Source: Caenorhabditis elegans (Eukaryota > Nematoda > Chromadorea > Rhabditida > Rhabditidae). Taken from it: a stretch of DNA of 64,000 bases. The notes beneath the pieces were generated by a model. It made no database searches. It was not told where the DNA came from and worked only from the letters and a program-made list of their open reading frames with translations. The translations under genes and the position numbers were made by a program. The DNA lies in assembly GCF_000002985.6 (NCBI RefSeq), contig NC_003282.8, positions 10,912,001 through 10,976,000 of the forward strand. The letters run 5' to 3'. Positions 34,583 through 44,958 of this stretch are shown piece after piece; positions within the stretch are counted from its first letter, which is position 1; every line of letters begins with the position of its first letter.

Positions 34583-34591
34583 TAGCTAGCC
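34583..34591 (+). repeat. Right 9-bp direct repeat flanking the giant palindrome
   Basis: TAGCTAGCC, identical and in the same orientation as 31117-31125. See the left copy for the argument that it is a target-site duplication. Confidence 0.75.
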
Positions 34592-35268
34592 AGCGCGGGC
34601 TCCCTGTGACATAGAGATGCGTTGTTTGAGATGTTTAAGACATTTTTGAACATTTGCATGGAAAAATGACATCCCTATTATCGGATTCATCTGGAAGAAC
34701 TCAAACGCTTGGAATACTAAATTTTTAGCGTCCACCATCACCCGACTGATAGTGAGCTAGGAGCCCGTTCTTCGATCGCGATGTGCCCATTGTGCTTAAT
34801 GATACTTGAGCCCCCCTGAACATCGCGATTTATCAGCTTATTCAATTATCACTTGATTGAACATAATTTTTTTGTAACTAGTTGAAAATAGCTGATTGAT
34901 TTAATGTTGAGCGTGACTATACTCTCATTGTTGTGAGGTAACTCAAACGAGGAGAAGTGCATCGGGTGGTTTTGATTTGTTTAAATTCCTTGTTAGTTTT
35001 ATTTTACAGCAAAATAAAAATTGTTAATACATGTATTATCATCAATTGGAGAAGACGAAAAATACATGAAAATTGACGAAACCGCCTGTGATTATTAAAA
35101 ATTGCAAATTAAGGGTTTTACCGCTAAAACCTAACGAGGCTCAATTGATGGGATTTCAATAAGAGCATTTTTTTGAGTCCTTATAATAATCATGAAGATT
35201 TGTCTATATAAAAAGGTGAAAACAATAGAAATATTGACAATACTTTATTGGGGCAAAATCAAAGTTCT
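34592..35268. other. Spacer between the foldback element and the membrane-protein gene
   Basis: No gene seen. A short inverted pair (CGATCGCGATGTG near 34772-34784 and ACATCGCGA near 34820-34828) is the only structure. The right end holds the 3' UTR of the minus-strand gene. Confidence 0.4.
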
Positions 35269-36736
35269 CTATGCTTTTGGTGGTTCAGCAGATCCGAACA
35301 ATCCGTATACGAGGGCCTTCGAGAAGAGGAACGAAGAGACCAAGAGAATCTGATACATGTGGATCTGAAATAAATAGTTTAGAAATAAATAGAAAAATGT
35401 AAAGTCTCACTCTATTCTGAGCAGTCAAGTTCTTGAAGGCAACTTGAAGAAGAGCACCAGAAGCTGCACTGTAGAGAGCAGACAAGAGCAAGTAAGAGAA
35501 CGAAAGTGATCCAGAGACAAGTCCGAGCACAAGTTGAGTTCCGAATGCGGCTCCAACAGCTCCGCCGAGCAATGGAGTACGGGCGGTTCCAACTTGTCCG
35601 GCAATCAATGGGTACGCAAACGCAATGACCAATGGAGTAACGAAACCAAGTGGTTGAGCACTCAGATAAGTGTATGAAATCGAGTGTCCCATCAAAAGTC
35701 CTTGAACCAATGCCAAAACCAAAAGTTGGAATCGTGTTCCCGATGTCGATCCATCCTCATTGTTCAGTTGATAAGCACCGAACGCAGGAATGGCAAGAGT
35801 TGCCAAAATGGCCGATCCACCTCTCCCAATGAAAATTCCGAAAATTGGAGAAAGTACATATCCTCCAATAATGCTTGCAATTCCAGCTCCAAGAAGCAGA
35901 ATTGAAGACCATCCGAAAATTTCGACGACTGAGGACGTTGGAAGACCAATTGGAGATTGTGTCTCTTGGAGAGCCGAGATGAGCTCTTGTGTTTGAGGCT
36001 GGATTTGTGATTGGAGTTGCTGGAGTTGTCCTGAACCTTCTTGTTGGAGAGCAGCCGCACGTTGACGTAGTCCTGAAAGCAGTTATTTATATATACAGTT
36101 AAGGTCACAGAGAGCACAATGGACTCATCGCGATTGAGGAACAGGCACTGTGTGCACGTTACGAAAATAATCATTTGCAATGCTCACTAGAGAATTGAGG
36201 CACATTTTTTGGCACTTTCACATAATCCGCTTGTTCCCATCGTTAAATCAAAGTTTTTTTTCCGGAAAATTATAAAGGAATATTTGTACTTTGTGAAAGT
36301 AGCTTTACTTCCAATTCCGAAAGTTCCGAAAAATTGATCAAAAACTGATTCAAATATCAATCGTCGTCGCTCATTGCCACTTTGAGTAATTTTTCAAATC
36401 TCCCAATTGAAACTAAAGTTGTTTTCTGTATACATTTCCGAAACAAAACTTCGACACAACAACGAGTGCCGATAAATTTGTTGCGCAACTCTGGTGCCAA
36501 TCCTTAACAGTATATCAAAACTAACCTTCAGCAGCTTGCTGAATATCCTGAACGTAGTTGGCATATGTCTTGGTAACAAAACCAATCGATGCATCTTCCT
36601 GTCCTCCGAGTTGTGAGGCACCTCCTGGAGTAACAGTTGGAGCGACAGATGCGTCCGCTGGTTGGACTTCAGAAGCCATTGTTGGTGCTCCAGTGACAGC
36701 ACTTTGGTCCATTGCAGATTGGCTTCCGTCGGCCAT
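35269..36736 (-). CDS. Multi-pass membrane protein, tentatively BI-1/TMBIM-like
   Basis: Exons 36736-36526, 36072-35411 and 35364-35269 join in phase and give 322 residues. The N-terminal third is soluble and rich in Ala, Ser and Gln (MADGSQSAMDQSAVTGAPTM), followed by a short amphipathic Gln-rich helix (LRQRAAALQQEGSGQLQQLQ). From about residue 125 there are six or seven hydrophobic segments, including SSILLLGAGIASIIGGYVLS, FQLLVLALVQGLLMGHSISY, LGFVTPLVIAFAYPLIAGQV and TQLVLGLVSGSLSFSYLLLS. The C-terminus is GSAEPPKA. The spacing and the Gly-rich third segment (LVQGLLMGHSI) recall Bax-inhibitor-1-like proteins, but I cannot show a diagnostic motif. Third positions favour GGA, CCA, CTC and GTC, suggesting strong expression. 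Confidence 0.72.
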
Positions 36737-37877
36737 TTTTCTTTTTCTTCTTTAACGATTTTCACCAAAAGGTGGCTGGTATTGGATTTGTGAGTGGCAC
36801 GAAGTGCTGAAAGCCTCTTGTTGAAGAAGATACCAGGATCAGTTGATGACTTACCAGAAGTTTTCCAACTCGAGACGAGTAAGAGTCGAATATAATAAAA
36901 CTTTTATGAAGTTTTCGCTCTTTTATAATCAAATATTTTAGATCTAGGGCAAAGATAAGAAAATGTAGTTTTGACGATTCACGCAGAAAAGTATAGAATT
37001 TTAACTTTTTCAAAATTAGAAAAAAACATAATAATTTTGAAATTCTACTAATGAGGCACCAACAAGCTTCTCGAAACCAGGAGTGCAAATCAAGCACAAG
37101 ATTGGATATTCAAGAATCAAGCATCGAGCCCCACTTGTTTGTCCAAGTTTGTCGTGCTTTCAAGCGAAAATTCTTTCAAGTTTTTTTGCAAACTTTTTAA
37201 AAATCCCAAAAAATTTTATAAGCTCAAATATCAAATATCAAATAGGTTCTAAAAATTCTAAAAACTTAATATTAAGCAAACATAAATCATCCTTTTTAAA
37301 ACTGATTTCTTTTTCAAAGTGCCAGTAAATTTTCAACAGTTTAAACTTAAAATATAAAATTATCAATCCAAAAAGAAAAGTTAAACAAGTGTTTTTGTGT
37401 TGCTAAAATATCAATTCCGATTTTTCCCGACTTTCAGATAATGAATGCACGTCATCAGGCGTGCCATGCACATCTTCAGGCGTGCATACCTTCCTCATGC
37501 CTATACAGTAATTTCGTGACGGGCTCATCATGTGCTGCTTTAAATAATAAAAATGGCAAAAATTCACAACTAGGAAATATAAATGTTTGGAAATTTCAGA
37601 AAAAAACCCTCAGCCTTCTTCAAATGTTATTTTATCGGTTGAAATGTTTATAGTTTATTTATTATTCAGAAAGGTTTCTGATCTCAAAATTTTTTTTAGA
37701 AAGTGAGTATAAAAATGAATAAGCACGTGACTCCATGCGAACTTTGTCCAGTTGGAAATACGTGGCAAAAAAAAATAAAATTTTGGTATAAAAGCTCGAA
37801 AATTTGCTCATAATTCAATCTACAATCGATTTTTTCAACCGATCGTCCAACAAGAGACAAGTTCCTCTGAAAACGCA
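36737..37877. other. Divergent spacer with promoter of the duplicated-domain gene
   Basis: Separates the membrane-protein gene (-) from the next gene (+). No gene seen; short frames at 37083-37328 and 37441-37653 lack any domain. The right end contains the TATA box listed separately. Confidence 0.45.
37787..37794 (+). promoter_or_regulatory. TATA box of the duplicated-domain gene
   Basis: TATAAAAG sits 83 bp upstream of the ATG at 37878, with a pyrimidine/CA-rich stretch 25-30 bp after it (TCATAATTCAATC). No 3' splice site lies between it and the ATG, so this mRNA is probably not trans-spliced. Confidence 0.6.
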
Positions 37878-39076
37878 ATGCCGAACCCGCCACCGAAGGA
37901 AGACACCTGGGCGTTTCAACCAATTGGAGCCCCATTCCCACCGAGTCCTGTGAAATGTATGGGAGAACAGAATATGTATGTTGCTCTTTGGTACAAGCAC
38001 GGTAAACCAATCCACGGTCGCTCATGGAACAATGGAGGAGTTGTTGAATGTTCATTCCCATATAAGCAAGCTGAATTGACAACCAAGCAACAACTGGAAG
38101 GACAGATCCAGGTTCTTCAATACGTAGGAGACCATAACAATCAAGGTAAGCTTAATGGTGAAAACCTTATAGTTTTAACTTTATGAATTTCAGGTTTCTG
38201 GTACGAATGGATTAAGTACAAGGATCGTATTGAGAAGATTGACGATAAACATCAACTTGTGCGTTGTGGTGATTCATTCCCAATCTTCTGGAAGCGTGCC
38301 GAAGGAAATCTTCTTGGTTATGTCGACAACAAGACTGAGGAGGCTTGGTTCTCGTTCAATGGAAAAGTGCTGAAACAAGTTGGACCACAACTCAATGACA
38401 TGTACATCATCACCCGTAACTGCATTGGTGGGCCACCATCTTGTGATTGTGCCAACTGTGGAAGTGGACCAAAGGTTCGTGTCGAGAGAGATGAATGGAT
38501 GGACATTCGTGAGGGTGATGCATGGCCAACTCGTCAACTTGTCAAGGCTCTTGATAAGACTCTTGATACTTTGCCAGGTGTCAATCCAGATCAATACGTT
38601 GCACTTTGGTACATGCAGGGAGAACCTGTCATGGGTCGTGTATGGAATGAGGGTGGAAAGGTTAGTCTTGCTATTATTAAAGAATTCGCGTTCAATATGT
38701 TAAATTTCAGGTGGCTGCCAACTTCTCGTGGTTCAATAACGAATACACCAAGAATGTTGGATCTATCCAACTTCTCGTTCATCTGCCTGATAACCTTCGT
38801 GGTTTCGATTATGGATGGATTTCGTTCCCAGAAGCTGCCAAATTCGGAGACAAAGAATGGCATCCAGTTCATGTGAACAACCACAAGGGTGACATCTCAG
38901 TGGGAGTTGTCAATGTTTCTGGAGGAAAGCAAATTTTGGCAAAGGTCGATGTTCGTAATGAAAAGTACGGATATGGTTATCAAGGAAAAGAGCATACTGC
39001 TTCTGCAAAATCTTGTGCTGACAATACTACTGTCTTGTGCCGTAAGGCTAAACCAGGATGCAAGTTGGATGGTTAA
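37878..39076 (+). CDS. Internally duplicated soluble protein, DM9/DUF3421-like
   Basis: Exons 37878-38145, 38194-38660 and 38711-39076 join in phase and give 366 residues. There is no signal peptide or membrane segment. The protein is a tandem duplication: [20 protein letters not shown] with a later [11 protein letters not shown] (about 30-100) matches [20 protein letters not shown] with [11 protein letters not shown] (about 225-300). After each comes a second unit ([20 protein letters not shown], and [20 protein letters not shown]). The G-x-W/x-V-G-R pattern is like DM9/DUF3421 repeats, some of which bind mannose, but the match is my judgement. A Cys cluster (CDCANCG) lies between the halves. 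Codon use is biased (AAG, GTC, CCA, GGA), suggesting strong expression. The function is unknown. Confidence 0.85.
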
Positions 39077-39546
39077 TTCTGTCCATTCCGAACTGTATTG
39101 AATATGTGTTTATTGATAAAAAGATATTTTCTTGTTCGTGTTTGTATTTTTTCCTGCTCCAGAAAACAAGAGAATAAAGTTAAAAGTGCGGGGGTTATCA
39201 ATACGAAACAAACTAATGGGCAGCTGAGATAAGTGGCTACAAGAATTTGGCTTCAGAATTTTCTGCTAAGGAGCTACACAGAGCTGAAATTCTTTGTCCG
39301 AAAATGTCTACTGTGCTGTTGTGATATTTCTATTGAAAAATAATATTTTCTACATTTGAAAAATAAAATGGGATTTTTTAAAAGAAAATATACAACAACA
39401 ATACAGCCGAAAGTTCCAGACGAAGAACAAGTTTATTAAAAAAATTCTCGTTGGTATTTTATTTCATTGAAACTTAAATTTTCTTCGGCCACATAGCGTT
39501 TGACATTTTTCTAAATTTGATTTATAAATGTAAGGACATTCAAAAC

Positions 39547-39903
39547 AGGGATGTGCGGCAAATTTGCCGAATTTGCAATTTTTTTTGAATTGCGTGCCGT
39601 AAGGCTAAACCAGGATGCCGAATTTGAATTTGCTGAGCTCGGCAAATTTCGAAATTTGCGGCACACATAAAAAATTTGACAAAACAATTTTGACCAAAAC
39701 TATTGATTTTGTAACTAAAATTTAGTAAAATGGCATGAAATTGAGTTATTTTGATGCTTAAGCAGACACACTACAAGGAACTTATTCAGACAACAATTTT
39801 ATTCAGAATTCAGTTGTTCTGGTGCTCCAAAAAAAATCAAAAAGCATCACATTCTCGGAGTTTGTTAAGTACGGCAAATTTGTCGAATTTGCCGCACTCC
39901 CCT
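39547..39903. repeat. Palindromic GGCAAATTTGCCGAATTTG element
   Basis: The left end reads AGGGATGTGCGGCAAATTTG and the right end is its near complement, AATTTGCCGCACTCCCCT. Several GCAAATTTGCCG/CGGCAAATTT words lie inside. The element has no coding capacity. A foreign 25-bp segment is embedded at 39594-39618. Confidence 0.75.
39594..39618 (+). repeat. 25-bp copy of coding sequence from the neighbouring gene
   Basis: Identical to 39037-39061 in the last exon of the duplicated-domain gene; the shared part begins GTGCCGTAAGGCTAAACCAG. It interrupts the TGCCGAATTTG repeat and has the same orientation as the source, about 557 bp away. Confidence 0.85.
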
Positions 39904-40151
39904 GATTCAAAATTTGTTATTTGAAAGTTTCCTTGAAATTACAGTTTGGAGACGCCGTAGAGTGGACTCCCCCTCGTCCCCTGATTTCTAGTAGCACTCG
40001 TAATCGGAAAATAACTTCTGACATCGAGAAGCGATTACGCAACCTCATATTTTTCGGATTCCTTTTTGGGGTTTCCATTTCCTGTAAGGGGGACGCCGAA
40101 ATCGGCTCTCAAAAATCGAAGGGGACGAGAAGGGACGCCCCCCATAGAGAG

Positions 40152-40218
40152 ATCATCCAAAAATCAATTTTCATTGGAAAAAATACATTTCACGTTGGAA
40201 TTTAAATTTTTTGAAAGG
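40152..40218 (+). promoter_or_regulatory. Upstream block shared with the phosphatase gene
   Basis: Related to 43091-43160: both contain ATTTCC/TTTTC then CATTG, GAAAAAATA, ATTTCACG, TGGAA and a final TTTGAAAGG. It ends 141 bp before the kinase ATG; the other copy ends 137 bp before the phosphatase ATG. It could be a shared promoter element or a dispersed repeat. Confidence 0.4.
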
Positions 40219-40358
40219 TCAAGTTTCGCTCTAGTGTGAACTTTATTTTGTTGAAATTTAAAAAAACCGCGTTTTGTACAAAAAAATGATTATTTCACAA
40301 TTGTCCGACACTGGCGATAGGACGTTTATCAATATTTCATTGGCGAACGATTTAAAGA

Positions 40359-42630
40359 ATGAATTCAATAAAATCGGAACACGAGAGTGATGATGATCTT
40401 GCACTGGAATGTGTCAGGTTGAATGATGTGAGTGTGACTTTTATGGGAAGCAACCATTTAAGAAGAAATGCGAAATGTTATTTCAAGTTCTGATTTCAAA
40501 CGAAACTTCAAAATTCCAATGTTCAGTATTGCAAATTTTGCAATTTTTGCAAGTTTTCCCGTCATGAATAAAATATCCTTTCAGGCTCCGTCAGACATCG
40601 AAGCAAGCGACAAAAATCCAAATGAACCGGGAGCGGATAAACTGGAATCGGGGAACAAGAATGTCTCAACTTCGATGATGTCTAACAGTAGTAGTAGAGA
40701 TGATCCAGAAGAGGTCAGTGCTTTCTTGTGGGCAAAACACAATGCTTTAACATTTAAATACATGCATTTGAAACTATGGAATCTCTTGATTAAATTCCCT
40801 CTATAATATAATACAAGACCAATCAGCGATTTGCTCCGTCCACAGCAACTCATTGGTTGGGACATTGGCAGAGTAGTCGCTGATTGATCTCATAGTTTTC
40901 TTTTTGAGAGACAGTGGAACGGAAAAACCTAATAATTTCGAACGTGTTTCGAAACAATGCTAGACAACTTTCAACTTTTATATTTTTTCAGGACTACATT
41001 CGCAGTCACTTGATCAATCTACACGTGTACCATGGAGTGTTATTCGGATCGGAAGCTGAGAAGTTGTTGACTTGGGATCGTGCTTATCTTGTGAGACGTG
41101 CGATCACAAAACCAAATAAGTTTTTGTGCATTTCCGTCAACTGGAAAAATAAAATTTTCCACTATCAACTGGACTTTAATGAGGATGGATGGTGCTGCAA
41201 AAAGGTATTATTTAACAAATATCCAAGTTTTCTATGTTAGAATTAACTTTTTCAGTTGTATGAAAAATTCCCCACTATGCCAAACAGACGATTCCTCCAC
41301 ATTCGCCAACTTCTCGAAGCCTGGTCTCAAGCAACACCTTTCCTGATTCCAACGCCACGTGGATCGAATGTGCTGATCCATAGTACAATCAACCTGGATA
41401 AAAAGTTGGGCTGCGGAGCCTTTGGAGAGGTGTTCAAAGGACAATACAAAGCAGTCGGAAGCACTAATCCTCCAATAGAAGTGGCTGTGAAGCGAATACT
41501 TGGAAATGCAAAGAGAAAGCAAATCCAAGAGTTTTGCAATGAAGCTCAAATCATGACAGTGCTACAACATGAAAACATTGTTGCATTTTATGGATTTGCC
41601 TCACTTGAAGAGCCAATTATGGTTGTTATGGAATTGGTCACGGGCGGAGATTTGAGGGTATGTTCATTTTTACCTTGGTTTTTAAAACATTATATTTTCA
41701 GAAGTACTTCCAGACCACTCAAAACATTCCAAAACTACAAATCCTGTGGTTTGCAATGAACGTGGCGTCTGGAATGAGACATCTGTCGTCGAAAGGAATC
41801 ATTCATCGAGACTTGGCGGCAAGAAATTGCCTCGTCACGCAGGATCTCAAAGCCAAAATATCTGATTTTGGGCTGTCTCTCCAAGGAACAGTGACAACGA
41901 AAAACCTGGAGAAAGCTCCAATCAGATGGTTGGCACCGGAATCGCTAAAATCTGGACTGTTTAATGAGAAGACAGATGTTTGGTCGTACGGAGTGTTTCT
42001 GACGGAGCTTATGACAAGATGTGAGCACGATCCATTGTACCCAAAAAGTCTCAAAGATGCCAAAGCCTGGATATTGACAGAAGAACGCCCACATAAGATG
42101 AAGAATGGAGATCCGAAGGAACTGATGGTTCTCATTGATGCGTGCTGTGAAAGGGTTAGTTTTATTGAATGTTTTTTGTTCGGAAACAATTTGAATTTTT
42201 CAGAACCCGAACGAACGGCTCAATTTCAATACGGTGAAGCGACAAATCACAGACATCTATATGGAAGCATTGAACAAAGGTCCCCAGGATGGTCGAAAAC
42301 CAGAAAACTCAGCTATGACTGTGTTGACTTCAGTTAGTTTCACTTTTTGTTCTGAAAATTTGGTTCATGATATTTTTATAGAAACCATCAGAAGATCGAA
42401 CCAGGATTTCATTGAATCGCAAGAAATCTGTTGATAGACAGAAGATCCCGTCGTCAAGTAAACGAAGCTTCTTTTCATCTCTTCGTAAGAAAAACAAGGA
42501 TCAAGTCACACTGCCAGCCGGAATGTCTATCAGCCCATCAACTAATTCAGCCAAACCACCATCATCAGAAACGCCAAACACTGGAAGCTCATCACCAAAT
42601 GCACCAACACCGCCACCACAAGCCAAATAG
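40359..42630 (+). CDS. SH2-domain non-receptor tyrosine kinase (second gene)
   Basis: Exons: 40359-40427, 40585-40713, 40992-41204, 41256-41657, 41702-42154, 42204-42332 and 42382-42630, all in phase, give 547 residues. The N-terminal 70 residues are acidic and Ser-rich. SH2 at about 77-160 (YHGVLFGSEAEKLL, YLVRRA with the conserved Arg). Kinase domain from about 185: GCGAFGEVF, Lys216 in VAVKR, Glu in CNEAQIM, catalytic Asp308 in IHRDLAARN, DFG Asp326 and WLAPESL. All catalytic residues are present. The activation loop DFGLSLQGTVTTKNLEKAP has no tyrosine, so the usual autophosphorylation switch is missing. The tail is basic, then Ser/Pro-rich (KKNKDQVTLPAGMS). It belongs to the large nematode Fer-like family, many members of which are sperm-enriched; the role here is inferred. 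Confidence 0.9.
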
Positions 42631-43296
42631 ATTTTGTATTATAACTCGAACTTCTTTTTTTTCATTTTCTCAATGAAGATTTTGGCTGGTGTTTTTGTGA
42701 GACTTTTATTTCCAACATGATCATTTTCCGGTCTGACTTATAGTTTTAGAAAATTTCTTCTTGGCCACTTTTGTTTTTCCGTGCTTTTTGAGCTGTCCGG
42801 ATTTGTTTCACTAACAAGGAAAGGAAGTGCGTTCTTATTTATTAGATTGTCAGAAAAATGTGAGCGGCCAAACCCGACTTCGAACCTCTGAAATTCGATC
42901 TGAGCAATGAGCAAAAAAAAATCTTTAATTTTTGGCAGTTTACCAAAGGTTGTCGGATAGTTTTGAAAAAATTTAATAAATTGTAGAGTGTTTTTTACGA
43001 GATATGTAATGATTTCTGACTCAGTCTAGTCCCATGTGCTACCCCATTCCAAATTTGTGATATGTGCCAGCTTGAAACACACCCTAAATAGATGGGCCGT
43101 CCAAAATTACATTTCCATTGAAAAAATAAATTTCACGGTGGAAGTTTATTATTTGAAAGGGTAATTGTTGTCTTACGTCATTTGTTCTATTTAGAATTTA
43201 GAAAAAAGAATTTCCATGAAAAAAACATCAAAAGATTTGAAGAAAAAGTAATCATTTCTACATTTTCTCAATTTGCAATCGGTCTTCATAATTTCA
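42631..43296. other. Spacer upstream of the phosphatase gene
   Basis: Kinase 3' UTR followed by about 600 bp without a gene. Contains the upstream block listed at 43091-43160. Confidence 0.4.
43091..43160 (+). promoter_or_regulatory. Upstream block shared with the second kinase gene
   Basis: Partner of 40152-40218, aligned over about 65 bp with scattered mismatches. A weaker likeness seems to continue downstream (GAATTTAGAAAAAAG versus GAAATTTAAAAAAAC). Confidence 0.4.
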
Positions 43297-44589
43297 ATGG
43301 AGAAGATCAATACTGAAGATCAAAAAAATGTTCGAAATTTTGTCAATAAAATATTGGAGAAGATTGTATTCAAATGGACTCACAAAACTTCGATGGATCT
43401 GTTCTGTGCTGCCGAGCTTGCAGAGCTCTGCCACAGAGCCCGTGAGCTCATTTGGTCTGAGCCAATATTCTTGAAGCTGGAGGCGCCGATTTGTGTTATG
43501 GGGGATATTCATGGACAGTTTGATGATTTACTCGCAATGCTCGATATGAATGGGTGGCCCTTGTCTTCACAAGAATTTGAGGCTCTCAAGGTGAGACACT
43601 TTTTACAATTGAATATGCATTAAATAAATCTAGTTTCCAGTATTAAAATAATATTTATTTAGGATACAACAGTAAGAAGTCGTGAAACAGGAAAAAGACC
43701 TCAGAGTGAACCACATTCGACACAGCCAGAATCAAGTAACGATGTAAAACCACCAGTTGCTGCTCCGAAAAGTGTGAACAAAGAGGTAACAACTGGATAC
43801 AAGAGATACCTATTCCTTGGAGATTATGTCGATCGTGGACCATTTTCAATGGAAGTTGTCATTCTACTCACTGCTCTCAAACTTGCATATCCCGATCGTA
43901 TTTATTTACTGAGAGGGAATCATGAATCAAGATCAGTTAACACTTCGTATGGATTCTATCGAGAGGTCAATTATCGGTTCGTTTTAAAATTATGACATCT
44001 TTGAGAATACATTAACATTTTTCAGTTATGATGCTCAATTGTACGAATGCTTCCAGAACATGTTCAACGTTTTCCCATTCTGTGCTGTGATTAACAATAC
44101 GATTATGTGTATGCATGGAGGAATCAGTGAGCATCTGACAAGTTTCAATCAGTTTTCGGTTTTCAAAAGACCACTCGAGATTCCTGATGTTGGTGTTCTA
44201 ACTGATTTGACATGGGCTGATCCTGATCCGGTATGCGTTCATTCAGAATTTTAAAATAATAAATATCTTTTCAGACTGAAAAAGGCTATAAACCATCCGC
44301 ACGTGGTGCATCTTTTGTCTTCGGACCACCAGCTCTCCGTGCATTTCTGAAAAAACTGGATCTTCAAATGGTTATCCGTGGTCATCAAGTTGTTGAAGAT
44401 GGCTATGAATTCTTCGATGGTCGACGTCTGGTCACAATTTTTTCGGCTCCAAACTACTGTGGACAGAATGACAACACAGCGGCTGTTTTTAGTATTGATA
44501 AGAAACTGAAGATTTCGATCAATGTCTTCAGGCCGGAGAGCAGAGACAAGAAACGTGGATTTGAAAAGGAGAGAAAGGCCAAGAAATGA
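43297..44589 (+). CDS. PP1-like serine/threonine phosphatase with a 54-residue insertion
   Basis: Metal-dependent protein Ser/Thr phosphatase of the PPP family. Exons 43297-43590, 43663-43976, 44026-44230 and 44275-44589 join in phase and give 375 residues. The motifs are complete: GDIHGQ (Asp70, His72), GDYVDRG (Asp152), RGNHES, MHGG, VIRGHQ and SAPNYCG. The core is PP1-type, with [14 protein letters not shown] and WADPDP. In ordinary PP1 the first two aspartates lie about 28 residues apart; here they lie 82 apart. The extra segment (roughly residues 90-145) is hydrophilic and Ser/Pro/Lys-rich ([16 protein letters not shown]). It is encoded across the exon 1-2 junction. The N-terminal and C-terminal tails are Lys-rich. 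Divergent PP1-like genes are many in worms and often sperm-expressed; that is inference for this gene. Confidence 0.92.
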
Positions 44590-44958
44590 TCCTGAACTCG
44601 TTTAGACTTTTTATTCGTAGAAATAAAGAAATTGAAATTACTACAACGTATACATATCATGAAAACAATAGATTCATCAAACTTCGAATGAGTTCGATCT
44701 TTAGCTTTGCTCAAGTAACTTTTTCTTTACATTCTGTTACATTTTAACCACCTGGACTTATTCCTGTCATAATTGTTCCGAAGAAGTTATTAGCCAACTT
44801 TCGATATTATATTATTATTATATTATTTCCCTCGATTGAGCATGGAGTGAATTTTCAATAACCACAAAAATTAAATTTTATTACATAGAAATAATTTCAA
44901 ATTAGAAAATGGCTATTTCGTTGTTATCCAATTATAATTACACATTAAATTACAATAT
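44590..44958. other. Tail-to-tail 3' region between the phosphatase and the PEBP gene
   Basis: AATAAAG near 44621 serves the phosphatase. The rest is AT-rich (TATTATTATATTATT near 44807-44825). No gene seen. Confidence 0.45.

Larger units (their letters stand above)
39077..40358. other. Spacer with a palindromic repeat and upstream block of the second kinase
   Basis: Contains the 3' UTR of the previous gene (AATAAAG near 39173), the repeat at 39547-39903, a C/G-richer stretch (39945-40140) without domain content, and the upstream block at 40152-40218. The open frame 39921-40205 is not called: no start context, no domain, repeat-like composition. Confidence 0.45.

Noticed and set aside
39921-40205. 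94-codon open frame upstream of the second kinase
   Set aside because: No start context, no splice partner, no domain, and the sequence looks like dispersed repeat.
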